Assembly (NCBI GenBank): GCA_029210175.1
Contig: JARGPL010000032.1
Coordinates: forward strand, 147,772 to 211,771
Reading direction: 5' to 3'
Length of the DNA stretch: 64,000 nucleotides
DNA from: Minwuia sp.
Lineage (GTDB): Bacteria > Pseudomonadota > Alphaproteobacteria > Minwuiales > Minwuiaceae
In this document: positions 35,786-44,325 of the stretch, piece by piece
Layout of the letters: each line of letters starts with the position of its first letter
Numbering within the stretch: position 1 is the stretch's first letter
Notes under the pieces: generated by a model
Told to the model about the DNA's origin: nothing
Database searches by the model: none
What the model saw: the letters and a program-made list of their open reading frames with translations, nothing else
Position numbers and translations under genes: made by a program

Positions 35786-36955
35786 TCAGTTCAAGTTGTC
35801 GTAGACGGTCTTCTCGAATTCAAGGAACAGCGGCAGTGACTTCACGTCAGCGAAGGGCAGGATCTGCGTGGCATAGACGCCGCCGATACCCTTTACGGGA
35901 TCGATCCAGTAGTAGGAATTGGCCAGCCCGGCCCAGGCCAGCGATCCGGCAGAACGGCCTGTGGGCGCCTGCTGTTCGTTGATCATGAACGACAGGCCCC
36001 AGGTCTTCTCGATGCCGGGGAAGAACTCGGCGTCGTTGGTGAAGCCGGCCTCTGCGCTCACCAGCCTGGAGACCCTGTTGTCGCCCATCTGGTTGACCGA
36101 CATCATGGCCACGGTCTCCGGTTTCAGAACCTGATTGCCACCGGCCTGACCCTTGTTGAGGATCATGCGGACAAATTTCGCATAGTCCTCCACCGTGCCA
36201 TACAGCCCGCCGCCGCCCATCTCGAATTCCGGATCCTGCGGTATCTCCAGATCCATCTGGGCGACAAGCTGATCATCTTCCGTTCGGGCGTGAATCTTTG
36301 CCATCCGACCACGCATGTCATCGGTCATGCGGAATGCGGTGCTGTCCATGCCCATGGGGGCGAACAGGTTGTCGGCCATGTAGGCACCCAGCGTCTGCCC
36401 ACTGACCTGTTCGACCATCTTGCCCGCCCAGTCGATGCCGGTGCCATAGTCCCAGTTGGTCCCGGGGTCGAACATCAGGGGCAGGTTCAGCGCCGCATTC
36501 ATGCAACTGATGATGGGCGGCGTGCCCGAAACCTGCATGAACTTCTGAATATCAGCAGACCACATGTCATAGGTGCACCCTGCACTATGGGTCAGCAGCT
36601 GGCGCAGTGTGATGTCCGACTTCGGTGCGCGCAGGACCGGCTGTCCATCCGGGTCGAAGTTGTCCAGAACCTGCAGCCCGCCGATATCGGACACGGTGTC
36701 CCTGGCCGGCGCGTCCAGATCCAGCCTGCCTTGTTCGACCAGCTGCATGGCGGCGGCACCAGTGATGGCCTTGGTCATGGAAGCGATCCAGACGACCGTA
36801 TCGGTTGTCATCCTGTCGCCTGAGCCCTTTACCCGCTCACCGAAAGCCCCCGCGTAGGTGTTGCCGTTGGAATTCGTGACAACGGCTGAGACACCAGGCA
36901 CGGCATGGCTCTCTGTCGCGGTCTGAAGAAGTGCATCAAGTTGCTGTTGCATCAT
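35786..36955 (-). CDS. Serine hydrolase, class C beta-lactamase / family VIII esterase fold
   Basis: A 389-residue penicillin-binding-protein-like hydrolase. The S59-M-T-K62 motif (ASMTKAITG) provides nucleophile and base. YDMWSADIQKF near residue 165 and the WAGLANSYYWIDP segment near residue 355 match EstB-like esterases. No signal peptide is seen. The start is placed at the MMQQQLDALLQ Met; a longer frame to 37159 crosses the DUF3572 gene. Confidence 0.88.
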   Translation of the reverse strand: MMQQQLDALLQTATESHAVPGVSAVVTNSNGNTYAGAFGERVKGSGDRMTTDTVVWIASMTKAITGAAAMQLVEQGRLDLDAPARDTVSDIGGLQVLDNFDPDGQPVLRAPKSDITLRQLLTHSAGCTYDMWSADIQKFMQVSGTPPIISCMNAALNLPLMFDPGTNWDYGTGIDWAGKMVEQVSGQTLGAYMADNLFAPMGMDSTAFRMTDDMRGRMAKIHARTEDDQLVAQMDLEIPQDPEFEMGGGGLYGTVEDYAKFVRMILNKGQAGGNQVLKPETVAMMSVNQMGDNRVSRLVSAEAGFTNDAEFFPGIEKTWGLSFMINEQQAPTGRSAGSLAWAGLANSYYWIDPVKGIGGVYATQILPFADVKSLPLFLEFEKTVYDNLN

Positions 36956-37040
36956 CGGTTCCCATCCCTGGTCAGAACTCTCGCTTGATTGAGCACAAAG
37001 ATAGTGTGCTGTTCTGCCCAGCGATAGGCGTACGACGCCC

Positions 37041-37313
37041 TCAATGGTCCGGGGTTGCGCCGGGCAACTTGCGTCGTGCGCGCGCTGGCAGCGTCGGCTC
37101 GATTCCCTGTTCGGCGCAGAATTCCAGCAGCAGGGTTTCGTTCTGCAGCAGATGATCAAGCACCCCGGCCAGGAACTCGGGCGACGACAGCTCGCGCCTC
37201 AAGGCGCTGGGGGCCACGCCGGCAAGGGACAAGAATGCCTCCATCCGGTCAGCATCAGCGGCAAGAAAACCGATGGCATTGATAGCGAGCACTTCCGCTG
37301 CGTCACGATCCAT
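37041..37313 (-). CDS. DUF3572 family protein
   Basis: A 90-residue, mostly helical protein of the alphaproteobacterial DUF3572 family (DRDAAEVLAINAIGFLAADADRMEAFLSLAGV). Function unknown. It is often found next to divK, as here, transcribed divergently. ATG 37313 is favoured by family length; ATG 37352 is also in frame. Confidence 0.85.
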   Translation of the reverse strand: MDRDAAEVLAINAIGFLAADADRMEAFLSLAGVAPSALRRELSSPEFLAGVLDHLLQNETLLLEFCAEQGIEPTLPARARRKLPGATPDH

Positions 37314-37392
37314 GATTGAGTGATATTCCTGAATAAAATGCAGACTTGTCATACGACCTTCGCGACAAGGTTACCCGGTGCGGGCGGCGATA

Positions 37393-37407
37393 TTAACCGT
37401 TGCTTTA
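37393..37407 (+). promoter_or_regulatory. CtrA-like site upstream of divK
   Basis: TTAA-CCGTTGC-TTTA matches the CtrA consensus TTAA-N7-TTAA except at one base. It lies about 150 bases before divK, within the divergent DUF3572/divK region. In Caulobacter, CtrA controls divK transcription; here this is inference. Confidence 0.45.
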
Positions 37408-37554
37408 CGGAGCACTGCCATGATTTGTCCCGTGCAGAGGCAGGCGCGGCCTCTTCGACCCTTCGGCACTCCGCCGAGAACGTCTTCCGGATGACGAGCC
37501 GTGATCCGGCGGGCACCATGACCATGACGCGGCAGAAAGCCGTTTGAGGAAAGC

Positions 37555-37920
37555 ATGCCGAAAACAGTCCTTATCGTCGAAGACAACGAGCTGAACATGA
37601 AACTGTTTCATGATCTGCTTGATGCCCATGGATATGCAACGGTACAGACCAAGGACGGGATGGAAGCGCTGAAGCTGGCGCGGGACCATCGGCCTGATCT
37701 GATCCTCATGGACATCCAGCTGCCGGAAGTCTCTGGTCTGGAAGTCACCAAGTGGATCAAGGAAGACGACGACCTGCGATCCATACCGGTCATTGCGGTC
37801 ACCGCGTTCGCCATGAAGGGTGATGAGGAAAAGATCCGCGACGGCGGGTGTGAGGCCTATATCTCCAAACCCATTTCCGTCGGGACATTCATTGACACGG
37901 TCAAACAGTTTCTGGGGTAA
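37555..37920 (+). CDS. divK: Single-domain response regulator DivK
   Basis: A 121-residue receiver without output domain. Acidic pocket E9-D10, phospho-acceptor D53 (ILMDIQLPE), T/S in [10 protein letters not shown] and Lys in ISKPIS are all present. DivK links the DivJ and PleC kinases to the CtrA pathway in alphaproteobacteria. pleD follows after six bases. Confidence 0.95.
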   Translation: MPKTVLIVEDNELNMKLFHDLLDAHGYATVQTKDGMEALKLARDHRPDLILMDIQLPEVSGLEVTKWIKEDDDLRSIPVIAVTAFAMKGDEEKIRDGGCEAYISKPISVGTFIDTVKQFLG

Positions 37921-37926
37921 CGGCTG

Positions 37927-39285
37927 ATGTCCGCCCGCGTCCTTGTAGTTGATGATGTTCTGCCGAACGTCCGCATCCTCGAAGCCAAGTTGTCCAGTGA
38001 GTATTATCAGGTGTTCACGGCCAGTGACGGCCCTGAAGCGCTGGAAGTGGTGGAACGCGACAATCCCGATATCGTGCTGCTGGACGTGATGATGCCTGGC
38101 ATGGACGGGTTCGAAGTCTGTCGCCGCATGAAGGCCAACCCCGCCGTATCCCATATCCCAGTTGTCATGGTGACCGCCTTGTCCGACGCGTCCGATCGCG
38201 TCCAGGGGCTGGAGGCCGGTGCCGACGATTTCCTGACCAAGCCGGTCAACGACATGGCGCTGTTTTCCCGCGTCAGGTCGCTGGTGCGGCTGAAGATGAC
38301 GATGGATGAGCTGAAGCTGCGCCGCCAGACAGGTGAGCGGCTTGGCATGGTGTCCACGGAGGCCGAGATCAACGTCGCTGGCGCCCCGGTGCTGGTGATC
38401 GATGACAATGCATCCGACAATCGCCATGTGAAGCGCCACATGGGGGAAGGGTTCGATCTGATGTTCGAAGCCGATCCGGAAGCGGCCATCGCCCTGGCGC
38501 GGGAAGGCGATCCCGATCTGGTCATCCTGTCGCTGGACCACAAGGGCACTGACCCGCTGCGCCTGACCTCGCGCATCCGCAACGATGCTGCCACCCGCCA
38601 GGTGCCGATCCTGATGATCGGGGAAGAAAGCGATAACGAGCGGATTGCCAAGGGCCTGGAACTGGGTGTCACCGATTATCTGCTGCGCCCGATCGACGGC
38701 AATGAGTTGACGGCGCGGGCCAAGACGCAGGTCCGCCGCAAGCGGTTCCAGGATCAGTTGCGCGAAAGCGTGGAAGCGTCCATCACCATGGCGATGACCG
38801 ACCCGCTGACCGGTCTCTACAATCGCCGGTACCTCGACCAGCATCTGGAAATGGCGATGCAGCGGAACCGGACGGCGGGCAAGCCGCTTTCCTACATCCT
38901 GCTCGACATCGATCACTTCAAGGCGGTGAATGACAGCCACGGTCATGCCGCAGGTGACCGGATCCTGCAGCAGTTTTCCAGGCGCATACAGCACAGCGTC
39001 CGTGACTTCGATCTTTGCGCCCGCTACGGCGGCGAGGAATTTGTCGTGATGATGCCTGAAGCGGACCGCGCACTGGCCGAGAAAGTCGGTGAGCGACTGC
39101 GGCACGCGATGGAGGAAGCACCCTTCGAGACTGGTGAAGACGCCGGTTCCGTTGCCGTGACCTGCTCGCTCGGGGGCGCGACCCTGCGGGACGATGAAGA
39201 TGCGGCATCGCTGATGAAGCGCGCTGACATGGCCCTGTACGAGGCCAAGGGCGCGGGCCGCAACCGGGTGGTCATGTCGGACTGA
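37927..39285 (+). CDS. pleD: PleD-type diguanylate cyclase response regulator
   Basis: A 452-residue protein with REC1 (1-120; phospho-acceptor in VLLDVMMPG), an adaptor REC2 (about 150-270) and a GGDEF domain (about 290-450). The cyclase motif is GGEEF, and an inhibitory I-site RDFD lies five residues before it, as in product-inhibited enzymes. REC2 has VILSLDHKG where the acceptor aspartate would be and is probably not phosphorylated, as in Caulobacter PleD. Confidence 0.95.
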   Translation: MSARVLVVDDVLPNVRILEAKLSSEYYQVFTASDGPEALEVVERDNPDIVLLDVMMPGMDGFEVCRRMKANPAVSHIPVVMVTALSDASDRVQGLEAGADDFLTKPVNDMALFSRVRSLVRLKMTMDELKLRRQTGERLGMVSTEAEINVAGAPVLVIDDNASDNRHVKRHMGEGFDLMFEADPEAAIALAREGDPDLVILSLDHKGTDPLRLTSRIRNDAATRQVPILMIGEESDNERIAKGLELGVTDYLLRPIDGNELTARAKTQVRRKRFQDQLRESVEASITMAMTDPLTGLYNRRYLDQHLEMAMQRNRTAGKPLSYILLDIDHFKAVNDSHGHAAGDRILQQFSRRIQHSVRDFDLCARYGGEEFVVMMPEADRALAEKVGERLRHAMEEAPFETGEDAGSVAVTCSLGGATLRDDEDAASLMKRADMALYEAKGAGRNRVVMSD

Positions 39286-39362
39286 TTGCCGATCCGGCGC
39301 GTTTGCCCGTCTCCACCAGATCCCACCCGAAGCAGCGCCTGCAGGCGCCAAGTGCCGTATGC

Positions 39363-39410
39363 ATGCCTGAATGCCTTAATGCCTGAATGCCTGAATGCCT
39401 GAATGCCGGA
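39363..39410 (+). repeat. Tandem repeat, six 8-bp units
   Basis: Units of ATGCCTGA run at 39363, 39371 (TTA end), 39379, 39387, 39395 and 39403 (GGA end). The last unit merges into the GGAGG ribosome site of the next reading frame, so change in copy number would alter spacing to upstream sequence but not the ribosome site itself. Confidence 0.92.
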
Positions 39411-39420
39411 GGGACTGACC

Positions 39421-40494
39421 ATGCGCAATCCGCTGCGGTGTGCTGGTCTCGGTCTTGCCATGCTGACTGCCCTGATACCTGCAGCCAGCAAGGGGGGTGA
39501 ACGCATGCTTGAGCAATAGCTGAAACAGGCCTTTGCTGCTGGTGAGTTGCCCGGACTGCACAGCGCACTGATCCTGCACAGGGGCAGGCCGCTGGCAGAG
39601 GTGCGTTTCCCGGGTGAGGATGAGCGCTGGGGATCGCCTTTGGGTGTCCGCGCGCATGGGCCTGACACGCTGCACGACCTGCGATCTGTCACCAAGAGCA
39701 TCGTTGCCCTGCTGTACGGCATTGCACTGGACGACGGACTGGTGCCGCCGCTGGACGCCGTTCTGGTCGACCAGTTTCCGCACTACCCTGATCTGGCGAA
39801 GGAACCGGAGCGCCGGAAGATCCTGATCCGCCATGTCCTGTCCATGCAGATGGGCACCGACTGGAACGAGAATCTGCCCTATACCGACCCGCGCAACAGC
39901 GAGATTGCAATGGAGCTGGCGGCAGACCGTTTCCGCTTCATCCTTGACCGTCCCATGGTCACCAGGCCGGGGGACCGATGGAATTACAGCGGTGGCGCGA
40001 CGGCACTGATCGCGCGACTGATTGCAAAGGGCACAGGCCGGTCGATCGATGCCTACGCCCGTGAAAGGCTGTTCGCGCCCCTCGGAATCACCGATTTCGA
40101 GTGGGTGAAGGGGGCGGACGGGGTGCCTTCCGCGGCATCAGGGCTGCGCATGAACATCCATGACCTCGTCAGGATCGGTCTGATGATCCATGACGCGGGC
40201 CGGTTCGAAGGTGACCAGGTTGTTTCCGAATCCTGGCTGACTGCCGCATTCTCGCCGCGCGCCGATCTGCAGACCGGGTTGCGATACGGCTTCTTCTGGT
40301 GGCTGCACCCGGCGGGTGATCCACCGCTTGGCGTGGCGGCGGCATTCGGCAATGGCGGGCAAAGGCTGTCCGTTGGCCTGGAGAGCGGTCTGACGGTCGT
40401 TGTCCTGGCTGGCAACTACAACGATCCGGAAGCCTGGAGGATTCCGGTGAAGGTGATCACCGACTTTGCGGTTCCGGCCATCAAGGACGATTGA
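39421..40494 (+). pseudogene. Exported serine hydrolase (beta-lactamase fold) split by an in-frame TAG
   Basis: ATG 39421, eight bases after GGAGG, opens a signal-peptide-like start (MRNPLRCAGLGLAMLTALIP). After 32 codons an in-frame TAG at 39517-39519 intervenes, and the same frame continues through an intact hydrolase: S-x-x-K in SVTKSIVALL, YSGGATALIA, and FGNGGQRLSV near the end. CAG to TAG is one transition. A TTG at 39547 could start a cytoplasmic version. Either a recent nonsense mutation or a sequence error. Confidence 0.8.
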
Positions 40495-40500
40495 GCGACC

Positions 40501-41928
40501 TCACTCCGGGTCGTCACCGATCCAGGCAATGCGCAGGATATTGGTGGCGCCGGGCGTCCCGAACGGCACGCCTGCCGTGATTACCAGTCGCTGTCCCGGC
40601 TCCGCAAAGCCATCACGGCGGGCGATGCGGCAGGCCTTGTCGACCATGTCGGCAAAGTTCTGGGCGTCCTCTGTCACCGCCGAATGCACACCCCAGACCA
40701 GCGCCATGCGGCGGGCCGTCTCCACCTTTGGCGTCAGGCCCAGAATCGGGTTGGACGGCCTTTCGCGGGCGGCCCTGAGGGCGGTTGACCCCGACGTGGT
40801 GTAGGTGACGATGGCTGCTGCCTTGATGGTTTCCGCAACCTGTCGTGCCGCCGCCGTGATCGCGTCTGAGGCCGTCGGCTCTGGCACCGCATGGTCCGCT
40901 TCCAGGATGCTGCGGTAATGGTCGTCGCGCTCCACGCTCTCGATGACCCGGTTCATGGTCTCGACCGACAGGATGGGGTGGTCACCTGCCGCAGTCTCTG
41001 CCGACAGCATCACCGCGTCGGCGCCGTCATAGACGGCGGTCGCGACGTCCGATACCTCGGCACGGGTGGGGAAGGGGCTGGTGACCATTGAATCAAGCAT
41101 CTGTGTGGCGACAACCACGGTCTTGCCCAGTCGGCGTGCCCGACGGATCAGCCGCTTCTGCGTGGCGGGTACTTCCTCCACCGGGGTTTCGACGCCCAGA
41201 TCGCCCCGGGCGACCATGATGCCGTCGGACAGGTCGAGAATGTCGTCGATATAGGTGACCGCCGCGGGCTTCTCGATCTTGGCCATGATGGCCGCGCGTC
41301 CGGTTGCCAGCTTCCGCGCCTCGGCCACATCGTCGGGCTGCTGCACGAACGACAGGGCAATCCAGTCAACACCCAGGGTGGCGGCAAATTCCAGGTCCTT
41401 GCGGTCCTTGTCCGACAGGGCGGCGAGGGGCAGGACGACATCGGGCAGGTTCAGGCCCTTGCGATCACTGAGCGTGCCGCCGGTGACCACCTCGGTCTTT
41501 GCGCTGGTCCGACCGCAATCAGTCACGCGCAAGCGCACACGCCCGTCGTCGAGCAGCAGGTTGGCACCCGGCTCCAGCGCCTTGAAGATTTCCGGATGGG
41601 GCAGTTGGGCGCGCTTGTCGGTGCCGGGCGTGTCCTTCATGTCGAGCAGGAATGTCGCGCCCGTCTTCAGTTCGACGGCGCCATTGGCAAACGTGCCGAT
41701 GCGGAACTTCGGACCCTGCAGGTCGGCCAGCAGACCGATGGGCCGCCCGCGCGCTTCCTCCAGGCTCCGGACCACACGATGCCGGCGGCGATGCTCGGCA
41801 TGGGTGCCGTGGCTGAAGTTGAGGCGGAAGACATCCACGCCGGCGTCGAACAGTTCCGCGATGCGGTGCGCGGTGGAACTGGCCGGACCCAGGGTGGCGA
41901 GAATCTTCGTCTGACGATTACGGTGCAA
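40501..41928 (-). CDS. pyk: Pyruvate kinase
   Basis: A 475-residue enzyme of the last glycolytic step (PEP + ADP to pyruvate + ATP). Signature features: TKILATLGPASS at the N-terminus, FRLNFSHG, MAKIEKPAAV (catalytic Lys), MVARGDLGVETPVEEVP, ATQMLDSM and DGADAVMLSAETAAGDHP. TTG at 41926-41928 is taken as start because AAGGAG lies seven bases upstream. It overlaps the end of the glycerate kinase gene by 11 bases. Confidence 0.95.
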   Translation of the reverse strand: MHRNRQTKILATLGPASSTAHRIAELFDAGVDVFRLNFSHGTHAEHRRRHRVVRSLEEARGRPIGLLADLQGPKFRIGTFANGAVELKTGATFLLDMKDTPGTDKRAQLPHPEIFKALEPGANLLLDDGRVRLRVTDCGRTSAKTEVVTGGTLSDRKGLNLPDVVLPLAALSDKDRKDLEFAATLGVDWIALSFVQQPDDVAEARKLATGRAAIMAKIEKPAAVTYIDDILDLSDGIMVARGDLGVETPVEEVPATQKRLIRRARRLGKTVVVATQMLDSMVTSPFPTRAEVSDVATAVYDGADAVMLSAETAAGDHPILSVETMNRVIESVERDDHYRSILEADHAVPEPTASDAITAAARQVAETIKAAAIVTYTTSGSTALRAARERPSNPILGLTPKVETARRMALVWGVHSAVTEDAQNFADMVDKACRIARRDGFAEPGQRLVITAGVPFGTPGATNILRIAWIGDDPE

Positions 41929-43189
41929 GGTAAGGCTCCTTCGATGGCCGAACGATGATCGCACGGAAATCGTTCACGTTGGTATTTGTCGGACCTGGCC
42001 GAAACAGATCGCCCAGGGCATCAAGCGTCGGACCGGTGTTGTTGGTTGCCAGCGCGGATGCCGGGTCTGCTGCATGATCGCGCGACCAGAGGGCGGAGTC
42101 CGTGCTGACGAATGCGCCTGCGGCGTCGCCGTTGCCGTCCAGACCGTCCGTGTCTGCCGCCAGCGCGGTGATACCCTTGCATCCATCCAGCACCAGCGCG
42201 AGCGAAAGCGCATATTCCTGATTGGGGCCGCCCTGGCCGTCACCCCGAACCGTGACGGTCAGTTCACCGCCAGACAGCAGGATCGACGGTCTGTCGCGCA
42301 ACAGCATGCGCCGCGCCAGATCGCCATGGGCACAGGCGACATCGCGCGCCTCACCTTCCAGCCCGTCACCCAGCATCACCGGTTCCAGCCCTTCGGCGCG
42401 GGCCAGCACAGCGGCGGCGTCCAGCGCATCCTGCGGACGGGCGACGAGGCGATAGTCGGCCGGCGGCAGTGGTGGTTTCGCAGTACCTTCCGCCGCGCGC
42501 AGATGTTTCATGACCGCTTCCGGTGCTGCGATCCGGTACCTGGCCAGCAAGGCGAGGGCATCGGCAGCATGCGACGGGTCGTCAACCGTCGGGCCGGACC
42601 CGATGATTGACGGATCGTCCCCCACGACGTCCGAGATCGCGAGTGTGACCAGCCGTGCAGGTGCTGCGGCCCGGCCCAATGCTCCGCCCTTGACCCCGGA
42701 AAGGTGCTTGCGGACGGTGTTCATGTGCTGGATTGGCGCGCCGGATCGCAGCAGGGCCTGGGTCACGGCCTGCTTGTCGCCAAGGGTCAGGCCCTCAGCC
42801 GGGGCCGTCAGCAGCGCGGATGCACCGCCCGAGAGCAGGCACACCACCAGGTCATCGGGCCCGAGAGAGCGCACCATCTGCAGTATCCGTCGGGTTGCCG
42901 CGATGCCGCTGGCATCAGGCACCGGATGCGAAGCCTCCACCACCTCGATCCGGTCCGTTGGGATGCCATGGCCATAGCGCGTGATGACCAGACCCGTCAG
43001 GTCGTGCTGCCAGGCATCCTCGAACGCGGCGGCCATGGCGGCGGCTGCCTTGCCTGCACCAACCACGACCGTGCGACCCCTTGGCGGTTCCGGCAGGTTG
43101 CCTGCGATGCATTGGGATGGATGGACGCGGGCCACGGCAACGTGGAACAGCCTTTCGAGCAACGCACGATCATCGGCGGGGGAGGTCAT
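41918..43189 (-). CDS. Glycerate 2-kinase (MOFRL family, TtuD-like)
   Basis: A 423-residue type II glycerate kinase that makes 2-phosphoglycerate. VVVGAGKAAAAMA near residue 38, CLLSGGASALL near residue 110, and the C-terminal MOFRL part with ILLSGGELTVTVRGDGQGGPNQE are diagnostic. Its product leads through enolase to PEP, the pyruvate kinase substrate, so the overlapping pair makes sense. ATG 43189 is preferred over 43255, but the ribosome site is weak. Confidence 0.93.
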   Translation of the reverse strand: MTSPADDRALLERLFHVAVARVHPSQCIAGNLPEPPRGRTVVVGAGKAAAAMAAAFEDAWQHDLTGLVITRYGHGIPTDRIEVVEASHPVPDASGIAATRRILQMVRSLGPDDLVVCLLSGGASALLTAPAEGLTLGDKQAVTQALLRSGAPIQHMNTVRKHLSGVKGGALGRAAAPARLVTLAISDVVGDDPSIIGSGPTVDDPSHAADALALLARYRIAAPEAVMKHLRAAEGTAKPPLPPADYRLVARPQDALDAAAVLARAEGLEPVMLGDGLEGEARDVACAHGDLARRMLLRDRPSILLSGGELTVTVRGDGQGGPNQEYALSLALVLDGCKGITALAADTDGLDGNGDAAGAFVSTDSALWSRDHAADPASALATNNTGPTLDALGDLFRPGPTNTNVNDFRAIIVRPSKEPYLAP

Positions 43190-43293
43190 TGTGCGCGGGC
43201 CATTGCGGTCAGTTGCGGAGTGTCCAGAATAGGGAACACGTACCCCGGCTTGCAATGGCGGGCGGGACCCTTGAGGCAGGAAGCCGTAAGAGC

Positions 43294-44304
43294 ATGCGCG
43301 ACAGTGGCGAAGGAACCTTCTTCTGTGTGGATGCCCACACCTGCGGCAACCCGGTGCGGGTGGTCGCAGGCGGTGCGCCGGTGCTTCGGGGCGACACCAT
43401 GATGGCGCGCCGTGCGGATTTTCTGGATCGCTTTGACTGGATTCGAACGGGTCTGATGTTCGAACCGCGCGGCCATGACGCCATGTCGGGGTCCATCCTG
43501 ATGCCTGCGACGCGCGACGATTGCGACATCGGCCTGCTGTTCATAGAGGTTTCGGGCTGTCTGCCCATGTGTGGCCACGGAACCATCGGGACGGTCACGG
43601 TGGCACTGGAACGAAATCTCGTCCGCCCGGAGACACCGGGAACCCTGGCGCTGGACACGCCCGCCGGGCGGGTGGTTGCCACATACGAGATGGTGAACGG
43701 TCGCGTCCGCGACGTGCGGATCACCAATGTCCCGTCCTATCTGCATCAGCGCGATGTGGCGGTTGCGGTGCCGGGGCTGGGCCGCGTCGTGGTCGATATC
43801 GCCTATGGCGGCAATTTCTACGCAATCGTGGAGCCGCAGGACACGTTCCGCGACATGGCAGATCATCCGGTCGACTGGCTGGTGGCCCAGGGCAATGCCT
43901 TGCGCGATGCGATCAACCGGTCCCTGACGGTCGTCCACCCCCTGGACCCGGCAATCAGCGGGGTCAGCCATGTCATGTGGACCGGCGCCCCCACCCGCGC
44001 GGCGGCCGATGCCCGCAATGCCGTGCTTTATGGCAAGCGTGCCATAGACCGGTCCCCCTGTGGTACGGGCACGTCAGCCCGCATGGCGCAGCGGCATGCG
44101 CGCGGTCGCATGGGCGTCGGGGACAGCTTCGTGCACGAATCGATCATCGGGTCGCTGTTTCATGGCAAGGTGGAGTCCACGACCGATATTGCGGGACACG
44201 CGGCAATCGTCCCCTCCGTCATGGGATCAGCGTACTTGACCGGATTCAACACGATCATGATCAGCGCAGATGATCCGTTCGCGCACGGCTTTCAGCTTGC
44301 CTGA
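43294..44304 (+). CDS. Proline racemase family protein (4-hydroxyproline epimerase-like)
   Basis: A 336-residue protein with both catalytic cysteines: C93 in LPMCGHGTIG and the second in SPCGTGTSARMA near residue 255. Two cysteines indicate racemase/epimerase rather than the Thr-containing dehydratase branch. KVESTTDIAGHAAIVPSVMGSAYLTG closes the fold. No hydroxyproline catabolic neighbours are present. Codon 43294 follows AGGAAG at a longish spacing; a TTG upstream is possible. Confidence 0.88.
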   Translation: MRDSGEGTFFCVDAHTCGNPVRVVAGGAPVLRGDTMMARRADFLDRFDWIRTGLMFEPRGHDAMSGSILMPATRDDCDIGLLFIEVSGCLPMCGHGTIGTVTVALERNLVRPETPGTLALDTPAGRVVATYEMVNGRVRDVRITNVPSYLHQRDVAVAVPGLGRVVVDIAYGGNFYAIVEPQDTFRDMADHPVDWLVAQGNALRDAINRSLTVVHPLDPAISGVSHVMWTGAPTRAAADARNAVLYGKRAIDRSPCGTGTSARMAQRHARGRMGVGDSFVHESIIGSLFHGKVESTTDIAGHAAIVPSVMGSAYLTGFNTIMISADDPFAHGFQLA

Positions 44305-44325
44305 CCGCACGGTATACCGGTCAGC

